Source: Larimichthys crocea (lineage: Eukaryota > Chordata > Actinopteri > Sciaenidae). Taken from it: a DNA stretch of 64,000 bases. Shown here one piece after another: positions 12,640 to 22,360 of this stretch; within the stretch, counting starts at the first letter, position 1; the number at the start of each line of letters is the position of its first letter. The position numbers were made by a program, and so were the translations under genes. Below the pieces are notes generated by a model. It saw only the letters and a program-made list of their open reading frames with translations, ran no database searches and was not told the origin of the DNA. The DNA lies in NCBI RefSeq assembly GCF_000972845.2, contig NC_040015.1, positions 5,443,943-5,507,942 on the forward strand, written 5' to 3'.

Positions 12640-13150
12640 TGTTTTACCGCGTTAGCGGAGGACAATGCGCTTCATTCATCATTTCCCATCTTTAAACGGT
12701 GCATTTTCAAATCACAAACTTATCTGTCAGCCTGGCATGAGCATGTGTTAAGACCCCATTGAGTGCTAAATGCAATCAGCGAGCCCCATTAAGGTCTGAA
12801 CTGGGAATCCACGTTCCTCCACAGCAGCAGCACTCAGCACATGTTGATTAGCGGTGTAAATATGCAATAAGTTCTCTTTTTCCAGGCTGAATGGAGGTGA
12901 TAATGGGCCGTTATCTTATCCCGGGCAGGGGGGAAATGTTCGGCGTTGTTGACCCCCTCACCAGAAGGAAACGCGCTGATCTGCTCCCCGCGGAGCCGCG
13001 AGCGCAGGCTGGATAATGAAATGAAGCCCAGATATAACGCTCAGTGTCTGTCTGTCTCACATGGAAATATGTTTAATATTCATTTAGTCATGCAGGGCCG
13101 GGGAGAGGCGAACAAAACAAGTCGCTTTGATTACTGTGTCAAAACACCTT
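12640..13150 (+). promoter_or_regulatory. Candidate upstream enhancer of goosecoid (speculative)
   Basis: Repeat-free, moderately GC sequence 0.7-1.2 kb upstream of the promoter. It contains CCCATTAAGG, TTGATTAGCGG, GATAATGGG and TTATCTTATCCC motifs that fit homeodomain and GATA-type sites. Proximity and composition make it the best local enhancer candidate. No conservation evidence is available here. Confidence 0.35.
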
Positions 13151-13736
13151 AACATCTCATTCACGCCAATATATGTGCTGACCTCTAAAATAATACATTC
13201 ATAATAATAACAGTTATTGTGTTTACAGGCAGGTCAGAGCCGGGCCTGCCCGGCGTGACTGCGTGCATAAATATAACGTAGCTTCATTTCGACCCGAAGT
13301 TTTTTTTTTTTTCTTTTGCTGATTTGTGTGGTCAGGCCATAGTCATTTCCAAGACATTAAACCCGTAAATTAATAACAACATTTATGCTGAAATTACTTG
13401 AATTAATTAAACACTCTTACGCACAAACTGGCCTGCGTGCTGTGAATTATTGGTAAAAGAAAAATGTCAATCACGAGCAACAAACCCTGCTTTCCTCCCC
13501 TCACTGCAACAATCACAGAGATATATAAAAATCAATGCTCGATATTTGAGATGTTTGGTTGTTTTTAGGTTTGCCTGACTTCACGGAGGCCCTGTCCGCC
13601 CCCTCACTGTAAACACTGATGGAAATGTGTTCCACAGATTATGATGCCTTCACTGACAAGAAAATAATCGGATTACTCTGTAGGAAGAGGCTGTGTGACC
13701 CCGTAACACAGTTCCCCAAAAGTCTGCAAACAGTGC

Positions 13737-13778
13737 GGATTATCTTAATTGAATTAATTCTCAATACACAGATCTGTG
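13737..13778 (+). promoter_or_regulatory. Nodal/activin-type response module of the goosecoid promoter
   Basis: Four sites lie in 42 bp: GGATTA (13737-13742), the core bound by K50 homeodomains such as Otx and Gsc; TAATTGAATTA (13746-13756), a perfect P3 site (TAATYNRATTA) for paired-class homeodomain dimers; AATACACA (13763-13770), matching the FoxH1 consensus AATMCACA; and CACAGATCTGTG (13767-13778), a perfect palindrome holding two CAGA Smad boxes. Vertebrate goosecoid promoters are known to respond to activin/Nodal through FoxH1-Smad sites and through homeodomain sites in a distal element. The module lies about 70-110 bp 5' of the TATA box. The sites are visible; occupancy is inferred. 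Confidence 0.7.
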
Positions 13779-13832
13779 GAGCGTTCACACCGCGAGCTGC
13801 AAGCAGCTGATCCCAGAGCAGCCGCTCCGCCG

Positions 13833-13840
13833 TGACGTCA
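13833..13840. promoter_or_regulatory. Palindromic CRE, TGACGTCA
   Basis: A perfect CREB/ATF consensus octamer just 6 bp upstream of the TATA box. CREs this close to the start site are typically functional, but regulation of this gene by CREB/ATF is inferred. Confidence 0.55.
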
Positions 13841-13845
13841 GCGGG

Positions 13846-13853
13846 CTATAAAA
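13846..13853 (+). promoter_or_regulatory. TATA box of goosecoid
   Basis: CTATAAAA, embedded in GC-rich sequence (GCGGG before, CCAGCCC after), matches the TATA consensus. Transcription should start about 30 bp downstream, near 13873-13880, giving a 5' leader of about 225 nt before the ATG at 14103. This fits the tightly induced, TATA-type promoter expected of an early organizer gene. Confidence 0.8.
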
Positions 13854-13925
13854 CCAGCCCTGCGCTCAACTGGTCCCATTAAAACCAACAGTCCGCATCC
13901 CCAAGACGAGCTAGCGGAGTCACGC

Positions 13926-13967
13926 ATGCAGCGAAGAAAAGAGTCCTCACCTCCAGAGTCACCATGA
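13926..13967 (+). other. Upstream ORF 1 in the goosecoid leader
   Basis: ATG at 13926 opens a 13-codon frame (MQRRKESSPPESP) closed by TGA at 13965-13967. It lies inside the predicted 5' leader and could lower initiation at the main ATG. Its presence depends on the inferred start site. Confidence 0.45.
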
Positions 13968-13978
13968 CGCACTTTTAG
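13964..13978 (+). other. Upstream ORF 2 in the goosecoid leader
   Basis: ACCATGA has a favourable initiation context (A at -3) and opens a minimal frame MTHF closed by TAG at 13976-13978. Its ATG overlaps the stop codon of upstream ORF 1 as ATGA, an arrangement that could permit reinitiation. Confidence 0.45.
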
Positions 13979-14102
13979 GAGAACTTTTTTTTCCTCCACG
14001 GAACACGGAAACCTTTCAGTCAGGACGTTTTTCATTCCACCGACTCCTTCCTCACTTTCCCCGACTTTCCTCTCTGTTTCCGAGCCGCCGCGCACCGGTG
14101 TG

Positions 14103-14418
14103 ATGCCCGCCGGGATGTTCAGCATAGACAGCATCCTGTCCGGCCGGCCGAGCTGCAAAGAGCCGCTGCTGCTGCACCGGAGCGGCCCGGTGGTGCTGTC
14201 CGCCGGCCTCACGGACTCTATCTACACAGATTACAACGGACTGTACTCGGCTACTTGCGGGCCTTCTCCCCCCGGGATTCAGTCTGTGAACGGGACCCGG
14301 ATAGGATATAACGGCTACTACTACGGACAGCTGCACGTCCAGGGCGCCGGAGGAGGTCCGCCGTGCTGCAGCTCTGTGCCCGGCCTCAGCCCTCAGCAGT
14401 GCCCGTGCATCCCGGCAG
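14103..14418 (+). CDS. gsc: gsc coding exon 1
   Basis: Encodes residues 1-105 plus the first base of codon 106. It carries the eh1/GEH motif, then a low-complexity Gly/Pro/Tyr/Cys-rich region including the family signature YYYGQLHVQ (residues 72-80) and a Cys/Gln-rich end, QQCPCIPA. The donor is G|GTAGGA at 14418/14419. The exon is strongly CpG-rich, consistent with a CpG island at the 5' end. Confidence 0.95.
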
Positions 14419-15482
14419 GTAGGACAACCGAAGTCTTGTTCTCCTCGAAGTTTGAGAAAGTTTATCTGATAGATAGAAAAATAACACAGAATTTAAATGT
14501 TTGAAATAAAAGATGGCACTCGCGTCTTTTTAAGATGCATGAATCAAATATGAAGAGACAATATACTGTAAATAATAATTTTAATTATAAGTTTTTATTT
14601 GCTGCGCCAGATTTTAAACCCAAACATTTAAACATAACACTTATTTCATTGAAACAACTAAGTGTGTTTCCTCAAAGTTCATTTGTGACAGGCGCTGTTT
14701 GATATTTTGTTTGCTTGTGACCACAAACTTTTCTTTTTAAACATCATCGTACGCACGAACTCGTTCTAAACATTCGGAGATATCCGCGTGTGAAGTCAGA
14801 TGTTGTGTGATGTCTTTGTCTTTGCTCCGGTGCTGACCCGCGCTGCTGCAGGGGAAATTGCACCGACCTGTTTCCAGATAGCCGCTTTACGCATGGACTC
14901 ACTTTCATGAGCTGTAACGTTACAAAAACAAACGGTTTGAATTTTCATGCGTGGACTGAAACACTCACACAGAGCTGCTCACAAAGTTTTATGTGTGTGT
15001 TTCAGCTGTAATCTGCACGAACGCGACCGAGCCTGAAGCTCGAATCAGCCTCGATCCTCATGAGTGTTTGTCTGTATTGAAACTTTGAATGTTCCAACTC
15101 AAGCCTCATGTCTCTCTGCAGGCTACGACAGCCCGGGCTCGGTACTGATCTCCCCGGTACCGCACCAGATGATGTCCTATATGAACATGGGCAGTTTGTC
15201 TCGGACCGAGCTGCAACTCCTCAACCAGCTGCACTGCCGCAGGAAGCGGAGGCACCGCACCATCTTCACCGACGAGCAGCTGGAGGCTCTGGAGGGCCTC
15301 TTCCAAGAGACCAAGTACCCGGACGTCGGCACCCGCGAGCAGCTGGCCCGCAAGGTCCACCTCCGGGAAGAGAAGGTCGAGGTCAGTGCGGATTCTTTAA
15401 CCAACACAAAACACAGACAGAAAGAGGTTCAGTCAGAGTCACAATGATTTACAGTGTCACTCTGCAAAGAGATGACACGCTA

Positions 15483-15523
<41 letters not shown>

Positions 15524-16441
15524 GTTGTTATTTTATTGGCCATATTTATTTTTTTCATTACTGCAGAAAGGTTTTAATGATATATAAATATATTTTTTGT
15601 CTCCACCATCTAACGGCCTGTGGAATAAAAGATGTCACAGCATTCGGTTATGTTCAAATAAATACACAGTTCGTTATAATCACGTAATCACGCCGAGGTC
15701 ACGTGTGCAGTTCGTTTTGTTTTTAATTCATTCACATCTGATTTGATGTGGAACAAAAAAATAAACTCATTTAGTTTGTAAAGGTAAAACACATTTCTAT
15801 ACATAATTATCTACGGAGAAACAGGCAAGAACCAACTGAACAATAATAATAATAATAATAATGATACAAATAATAATCATAACAATCATAATCATAATGA
15901 AGCGAAGTGACATATTTCCCGTGACGTTTGACGTTATTTTAACGTAAAGCTACAACAGATGAAACAAAGATCATCCGTCGAGGCTTCCGTCAGGTCATGT
16001 GATTTTTTTTTATGATATTAGCTTGTAAATAAAACAAATAATTTCCCAAATGACACAAACACGCGCATTTAAGTCTTCTGACGGAATATTTGATTTCAAA
16101 CATCCTCATGACGTCACAATAAAAACTAAAGTTGTATCCAAACAAGAGGAGTGCTGAGGCTCTGCAGAAAGGGAACAGGCTGTGAGGAAGGTGAGGAGGA
16201 GTCCGGCCATGCTTTGGTTCTGCACTCGGGCTCGGAGAAGCAGAAGGCCTTCTGTGGCTCACACGTTAAAACTGTGTTTTTCATCACGTAGGTTTGGTTC
16301 AAAAACAGACGCGCGAAGTGGAGGCGGCAGAAAAGGTCTTCATCAGAGGAATCAGAGAACTCTCAGAAATGGAACAAATCCACCAAAACGTCCGCGGAGA
16401 AAACCGAGGAGAGTAAAAGTGAGGTGGACTCTGACAGCTGA
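14103..16441 (+). CDS. gsc: Goosecoid homeobox transcription factor (spliced, 3 coding exons)
   Basis: Goosecoid is a nuclear DNA-binding repressor first expressed in the gastrula organizer (dorsal shield of fish), acting downstream of Nodal/activin and Wnt in dorsal mesendoderm and later in craniofacial mesenchyme. The coding sequence joins 14103-14418, 15122-15381 and 16292-16441 (316+260+150 nt) into 241 residues plus a TGA stop, close to the length usual for the family. Residues 6-12 (FSIDSIL) form the eh1/GEH motif that recruits Groucho/TLE. Residues 147-206 form the homeodomain, with R151, W194, F195, K196 (position 50, bicoid-type specificity) and N197 (position 51). A serine- and acid-rich tail ends in DSDS. 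Both introns have GT...AG ends and phases that keep the frame. The in-frame GTG before the ATG at 14103 is not a start; MPAGMFSID matches the family N-terminus. No lesion is seen, so the gene looks intact. Confidence 0.97.
14419..15121 (+). other. gsc: gsc intron 1
   Basis: 703 bp, beginning GTAGGA and ending in a pyrimidine-rich TCTCTCTGCAG acceptor. It interrupts codon 106 (Gly) after its first base. No repeats or ORFs of note. Confidence 0.92.
15122..15381 (+). CDS. gsc: gsc coding exon 2
   Basis: Completes codon 106 and encodes residues 107-192: the conserved linker (SPVPHQM, then [19 protein letters not shown]) and homeodomain positions 1-46, through helices 1 and 2 into the start of helix 3. 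The frame would hit stops beyond the exon, and the donor GAG|GTCAGT at 15381/15382 falls between homeodomain codons 46 and 47, a position shared by many paired-class homeobox genes. Confidence 0.95.
15382..16291 (+). other. gsc: gsc intron 2
   Basis: 910 bp between GTCAGT and CACGTAG, phase 0. It contains an (ATT)n microsatellite at 15484-15533 and a shorter (AAT)n run near 15843-15862. Otherwise it is AT-rich unique sequence. Confidence 0.92.
15484..15533. repeat. (ATT)n microsatellite in gsc intron 2
   Basis: About 13 ATT units decaying into TTGTTGTTA, about 100 bp inside the intron. Confidence 0.95.
16292..16441 (+). CDS. gsc: gsc coding exon 3
   Basis: Encodes residues 193-241: [15 protein letters not shown], the rest of recognition helix 3 including K50 and N51, then the SSSEESEN and acid/serine tail ending VDSDS and TGA at 16439-16441. 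The acceptor is GTAG|GTTTGG. It is too short and non-ATG to appear as a usual ORF; it is identified from the fixed homeodomain continuation. Confidence 0.95.
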   Translation, partial: VWFKNRRAKWRRQKRSSSEESENSQKWNKSTKTSAEKTEESKSEVDSDS

Positions 16442-16482
16442 TAATAAAACGACCGAACACGGCACCGTGTGTGTGAGTGGAT

Positions 16483-16483
<1 letters not shown>

Positions 16484-16522
<39 letters not shown>
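16484..16522. repeat. (GT)n microsatellite in gsc 3' UTR
   Basis: About 19 GT units beginning 43 nt downstream of the goosecoid stop codon. Confidence 0.95.
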
Positions 16523-16526
<4 letters not shown>

Positions 16527-16792
16527 TTAGTGGAAAGTGATGTGGACTCCACGACATGCTGGTGGTGTGATGAAACGTGTTGCCATGTTGCACAGTTGTA
16601 CATATCTACATTTTATTATGACGATTCTGTGTCGCTATTTATATTTAATTTAATTTCTTTTTGTAACGTGACGCACGCAGAGGGTCGACCGACACGTCTG
16701 AATATATGCTGGTGTTCTATGTGACATTTTTATGGATATTGAATGTTGTAATTCTGCTATTTTCTTTCCGTTGTAACGTCATTCATTGCGCT

Positions 16793-16793
16793 C

Positions 16794-16834
<41 letters not shown>

Positions 16835-16835
16835 G
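16793..16835. repeat. (CAGA)n microsatellite in gsc 3' UTR
   Basis: About ten perfect CAGA/GACA tetranucleotide units. Confidence 0.95.
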
Positions 16836-16884
16836 GTTTCTTTTGTTACGTTATTCCCCAGAATAAGAAAACCGTCGAGTATAC

Positions 16885-16890
16885 ATTAAA
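16885..16890 (+). terminator. Poly(A) signal ATTAAA of gsc
   Basis: ATTAAA, the commonest variant hexamer, is followed within about 25 nt by a GT-rich element (GTGTGTGCGTGTTTTC, 16911-16926), the arrangement expected for cleavage and polyadenylation near 16905. Confidence 0.6.
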
Positions 16891-17322
16891 ATTATGAAAC
16901 ATCAGCATCAGTGTGTGCGTGTTTTCTTGGAGCTGTGGCCGTCATGTTGTTGTGTTGAACCAGAGGAGGATAGGTCTGACAGAAACACCGTCAGCTCTCC
17001 TCCACCTGCCCGCATCTCTGCCCTAAAACGCGCGTCATCACACGTACGCTCAATAAACGCAGAGAGAAAATGAAAGGATGGTGGGAGTGATATGACGTCA
17101 GCTAGTTAATGTTTAATGAACACGTCTTCATTTCACAGCTATCTTTAAAAAACTAATAACTCATCATCAGCTCATCAGGGAGAGAGCGGGAGATGAGGAC
17201 GAAGCAGACTCTGTACAGTCTTAGTGATGGAGCTGCAACAGCGCTTCACTTCACTGTGACTGCGACGGATGGAATGTTCACATTTAGAACAATATTAACG
17301 GGAAGTGAAGTGTGCTGTCACA

Positions 17323-17323
17323 G

Positions 17324-17357
<34 letters not shown>

Positions 17358-17465
17358 GAGACTGAACTGGACTCACATAGACTAGTCTGAGCTGACCCCG
17401 TTATAATAATAATACTATATAAGACGAATAATAATAATTGTAATAATAATAATAATAATAATAAC
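17323..17465. repeat. (TG)n and (AAT)n microsatellite cluster
   Basis: A TG run (about 17326-17355) is followed 50 bp later by an interrupted AAT/ATA run. Together they open an artefactual minus-strand frame. Confidence 0.9.
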
Positions 17466-17754
17466 AAAACAAAACAAAAGAAATCCAAAAACATTTCCTT
17501 CACTTATTTAACATTAAAACGGAATACAAGTTTATTTGGGGCAGTTACATTCTGCATTTAAAAAGAAGAACTAATATCACATTCATAAAGGTATTCATAT
17601 ATATATTTTCCATTCACCTTAGCTCAATAAATAAAATAAAAAAATCCAAATAATATTATTAATCATATTTAATGAGACAAAAAGAGATTTTTTCGTCTGC
17701 TCATGTTGATGTCGGTATTTCTAAATGTCTCACAGTCACACTAATAATATTGAC

Positions 17755-17776
17755 ACACACACACACACACACACAC
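17755..17776. repeat. (CA)n microsatellite
   Basis: About 11 CA units. Confidence 0.9.
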
Positions 17777-18708
17777 TGATTTGGTTTCATTACATGATAA
17801 ATGTCCTTCAGGTTTTTAATCACTCATTTCATCGTGGGGTTGATTTTCACTAACTGATGAATGCAGATTCATGTGTCAGTGTTTAGTAAATGTCCATGCT
17901 GCTCATGTGCTCTTTAAGATATCTGCGTGTCAGTGAAGTCTCGCTGACCGTCACTTCACTTCAGTCAAAGCTGCTGCACATTTTTCCAGAGACCAGTCCA
18001 GAAGCTTCATGAGCTGCTCCTTTACAGGAAATGACAAAACCAAAATACACTGAAGATGGCTGAATATCACTGTGGTTAATAAGAATCAGGCAAATCATGA
18101 GAATACATACATACATAAAACAAATATAATAAATAAATGATCTGTTCACAATGTTTTATTTCCTGGTGTTTGTTCCTCTAAAGATCTTCAAATTAAAAAA
18201 AAAAAAAAACATTTTTTTTTTACCAAGCAAATCAAATGCAAACAATTGAACATGAACGGACACACTGCAGGAATGTGCATCAAACAGCAGGCCCTGTGTT
18301 ACTGGAATTAAAGCAGCCTCTGATCAGCAGTCTGTCACTGAGCTGCTGTAGATCTCCAGGTGGAGTTCACATGGAGGCCCAAAGAACCTTCATGATTACT
18401 GTCATGTGACAAATAAACAATACGAATGGTAAGCCAGGCTAAATACAGATAAGACCCACACACTGCCCACATCAGGAGTGTTGAGTGACATAAAATGGTT
18501 ATCATAAAAAATCAATAATAATAATAATAAAAAAGGACATTTAGAAGCAAAAGGAACAAATTAAGAAGTGACTGTCAGAGGAGATCATTCAGAATGTTGC
18601 TGCTCACTGATTGAAACCACAGCAGAGTAGATGTCTGATGAAACTGACCTCCACCCTGATCAGACAGCTGCAGACGCTCACTTCGAAAGCACAAAACAGT
18701 CAAGTGCT

Positions 18709-18742
18709 GAAATTTGGCACCGAGCGCCCGGTGCCAAATTTC
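18709..18742. repeat. Perfect 34-bp hairpin
   Basis: Left arm GAAATTTGGCACCG (18709-18722) and right arm CGGTGCCAAATTTC (18729-18742) are exact reverse complements, separated by AGCGCC. It is not part of any repeat I recognise and has no T-run typical of an RNA terminator. Function unknown. Confidence 0.85.
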
Positions 18743-21700
18743 TCCTCACTCTGCGGTTACAGTTTCATACAGTATTTTTTTTAATTATGATTTCAGCAAT
18801 ATTTTTATTGTGTTAACCCTTCCAGACCTTACTTTTATCACTTTTTCCAATTTTTTAGCTTTCATACCTGAAGAGGAAAAATAAGACTCTCTCTTTTTCC
18901 CATTAAAGGCTGTTTTAACCATCAATGTGTCACTGCACGTGTTTCTACAAAATGTTTCATATTCTAAATGAACAAAACTGACGTGGAAGCACTTCTTATG
19001 TGTGTGTGTTTATCATTTAAATGCTAATTAGGCTTCTAGTCTGTTCTAAGTAGAAGAGCCTGCTGCAGTCTGAGCAAAGACAAAGACATGACACTGTGGA
19101 GAAAGTTGTTATTATTAATGCCTTATAACTGATCAATAAAACATTTATAACTATTAATGAAACCAGTTCAAATGAATAATATATTTTAAAACGGGTGCCT
19201 GATTAGAAGAAGACACCACGATCATGTGGGGAACTCTGGAAGAGTCCAGTAAGCAATCCTTGAGTTTATTATTTTTTTTTAGGTCCCACTCATGATAAAT
19301 CACATTTGTAGCTGTAGACAATAACATTCAAACATTAAGGACATTACATAATCATCTCATGTTTTATGAGAGAAATGTTTGAGTCTCATTAATATTGTAA
19401 ACCTGAAATTGAAGAAATGTACAAATGAATATTTAATATGAGTTCAGTATGTTTGTCCTACAGCGTGAGGTCTGCATGTGTTCGAATGAATATTTCAAAG
19501 GTGAACTGTTTCTTATTGCACTTCCTGTTTTGTCTGCTGCTCTTGTGTAACTCCTCACTGGTTAGAAATGACTTTGTTACTGAAAGCACATCTGAACGGG
19601 TTCATCTGAACAGTTTGTCATTTTTCGGTCCTGAACCTGAACAGAGCATTATGTTATTATATTGATATGAAGCTGCTGTAACGGCCGTGCAGTGATGATG
19701 ATGTGATGATGTGAGCAGCACATTCTGAAGCATGTTTGAGTGTGCAGCCTGACTGCTTCACTGTGATCTCGGCTTCCTTCTAATCAGAGCTGACTGCACA
19801 GCACACTCTGCAGCCCATGCTGCTAACCAGAGGTGGACACAGCAAACACACGGCGCTGTAGATCATCTGCACGCAGGGTTTCCATTCAAAGACAACAGCT
19901 ACTGCGGCCACGTATATAATCCAGCTGAATACATGTTAGTGCAGGAGTGGAGACGATTCAAACAAAGGTGTTTTATTCTCCTGAGCATGAATCATGTTGA
20001 GACTTTCCTCATAAAATACAAACTAATACTAATGTTTGATATGTAATCTATTACAGTTAAATGCTCACAATTCATTTTTAGAATAGCATATTATTTCAGG
20101 AGGCTTCAGTCACAGCAGTGCAGCTGCATCACTGAATCCTTCACACACCGCTGGAGAATCAGAGTGCAGTGGTGAGTAGCAGGCTGCTGTATTTCTGTTA
20201 CCCAATGTTGCTGAGGGGTCACGAGTCACTTTAATACCTTCTTCAGTTTATATCATGCTTACGAGAGCAATAATCCCAAATAAATTAAAATGTAGGAGCG
20301 GCCCACAGCTCCTCTTTGTCCTGGTGCTCCAGCCCAGGGGAGTCCAGCCTGCCAGGAAGGCAGTCAGCAGAACAGAATCAAAACACATGTAGAGATAAAA
20401 GGAGGAAAATATGGCAAATAATGTTCAAATTCTTTTGAAAGAGCAACATTGAAGATACAGAAGAATTTTCTTTATTTACTCAGAGGACACGTTCTGTCAG
20501 CTGTTTTAAATGTGAACTGGAGTACAAATGCTCAGATGTTTACATTTAATTATGACCAATATGCTCATTTTTATGCATTTATTATATGAATAATTTCATT
20601 TGTTAAACATTTAAGTGACTATTTAAATCTGAAGAGGTTTTACAGACTGCAGCTTTAATAAACTGAGAAAACCAGCACAGTGTTCATTCTTTTGTTTGCA
20701 CACGGTGGAATATTGTCGTCAGTGTTGATGCATCAATCCAGAAACAGCAAAAAAAAGAAAGAAAAAAAAGTCAAAGATAAAAATAAATGAAGTGCAGGCA
20801 GACTGAAGACATGACGCACTGACAGAATCATTCATGACATACATAAATTTCATATCAAGGAAGATGTAAATGTAATAAAGAGTTACGTGTTTATTAGCCT
20901 GTTTAAAGTATTTGCAGCTCACTGATTATGTTTCCTGAATATCCTTATAATATATTCATAATTCCAAATGTCTTTGCTGTCTACAGTACCTGTTTGTTAT
21001 CATTGTAATGAGGAAACATATCTGCTGACAACACTGACTGCTGCAACAAAAGCATAACTCCTGTTTTCATGGTTGCGTTCCAGCAGCTCACACAGTCAGC
21101 TCAGATTAGAGAGAGATCACTGTCACGTTAAATCCTCAAGTCAACACTGATTTAAGGCATGGCACAGAACATATTTACTCTTTCAATAGCCAGTCACAGC
21201 CACAGTGCTTCCTTAACCTACAGCTGAGCCTAAACATAACAACACCGCGGGACACTGCTGGCTGTCCGGCGTCGGGGTCCTGTGGTTTGGACCCCCCAGC
21301 AGCCACCCTGACCTCCTCAGTGTGACACACGAGCCTAAATCCTGGACTGGAAAGGAACGCTGCCACTTTCTGTTCCCACATTTCCTCCACAGTGTATTTG
21401 ACAAAAAACTAGTAAGTCGTAAATTTAAGTGAGTGATGAAACCTGAGTCTTTCAAATGACATCATAAAGTCTGTAGAAGATGCCCCCCCACCCCACCCCC
21501 CTCCATCTGAGCTACAGCCCGAATGTGTGCTGATCCTGGAAACGTCCCTGCAGTGCATCACTATGAAAGGCTCTGTTCCTTTTTCAGTGTGTGTGAACGC
21601 CAAAGCAAAATGGACCAGAGAATATATTTGTCCAGCAAATATTGGAGAGTACATGATGAAAACACTCACAACAAGAAAGCTGACATACCTAAAACTGGAC

Positions 21701-21999
21701 TTTTCATGAATTCTGCTCAGACACACAGTGAGATTCCCCAAATGCTCTGTGCAGGGTGAGTATAGATTCAAAAAAACGTGGCTCCTCATAATTTGCATAA
21801 TACATTTACATAGTCTTGAGCTATTTAAATCTTCTTCATGCGTAAAAAAAGCTTTCATTCACTGAAATTCTCCAGATTTTTGAGGGAGATGGACTTTGGT
21901 CCCTGATAGTCTGGATCCACGGAGAGAAGAGAAGTCCAAAAGGTGATTTTCGCTTTTCGTGCTGCTGTTTGATTGATCCCAGAAAGTTCAAATCTGTAA

Positions 22000-22360
22000 T
22001 CCATCCATGCAGGTTTGCATCTACGCTGAGCCTCCACTCACTGAAGCAGATATTGATCTATCTATCAATCGTTCTCCTTATGTTAATTCATCTTCAGCAG
22101 ACTCTAATGAGAGGAGAAATTATCGCCTCGCTTTCACCTAGTTATGTTTGGAGGAGAGCGAGGAACCGGCCGGTTTTCAAGGTGACTCTTGAAAAACAGA
22201 TTAGAGCCGGGGCCAGATCAGGCTCTCTGAGATTTGGCACCAACACAAACCATGAAAACACACCATCCCTATTAATTCCTTGTATGTACAGCAGTGATTT
22301 ATTAAGTGCCTCAATACACAGCACCAGTGAGATCCACAAAGCCCACAGCCAGAGTCATTA
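22000..22360. promoter_or_regulatory. Candidate distal noncoding element (speculative)
   Basis: Repeat-free sequence with many homeodomain-type cores (TCTAATGAG, GTTAATTCAT, CTATTAATTCC, TTATTAAGTG), about 5.5 kb downstream of goosecoid. Both strands hold open frames of 65-130 codons without domains, so it is unlikely to be coding. Regulatory role is inference. Confidence 0.28.

Larger units (their letters stand above)
16442..16905 (+). other. gsc: gsc 3' UTR (predicted)
   Basis: From the stop codon to the expected cleavage site about 15-20 nt after ATTAAA (16885-16890). It carries a (GT)n run 43 nt after the stop and a (CAGA)n run near the end. An AATAAA at 16443-16448 sits right behind the stop and is probably too early to be the main signal. 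Confidence 0.6.
16911..21999. other. Region 3' of goosecoid, no gene recognised
   Basis: AT-rich noncoding sequence with simple repeats at 17326-17355 (TG), 17405-17465 (AAT, interrupted) and 17755-17776 (CA), and poly-A/T near 18196-18222. Short open frames (for example 18631-18816 and 21409-21858) have no recognisable domains. Confidence 0.55.

Noticed and set aside
14052..14336. Minus-strand ORF opposite gsc exon 1
   Set aside because: It is an antisense shadow of a GC-rich coding exon with no domain.
14100..14504. Start at the GTG before the ATG, and reading through into intron 1
   Set aside because: Family N-termini begin MPA..MFSID at the ATG, and the GTAGGA donor ends the exon at 14418.
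15106..15407. ORFs in other frames and on the minus strand over gsc exon 2
   Set aside because: They overlap the homeodomain coding frame and lack any domain of their own.
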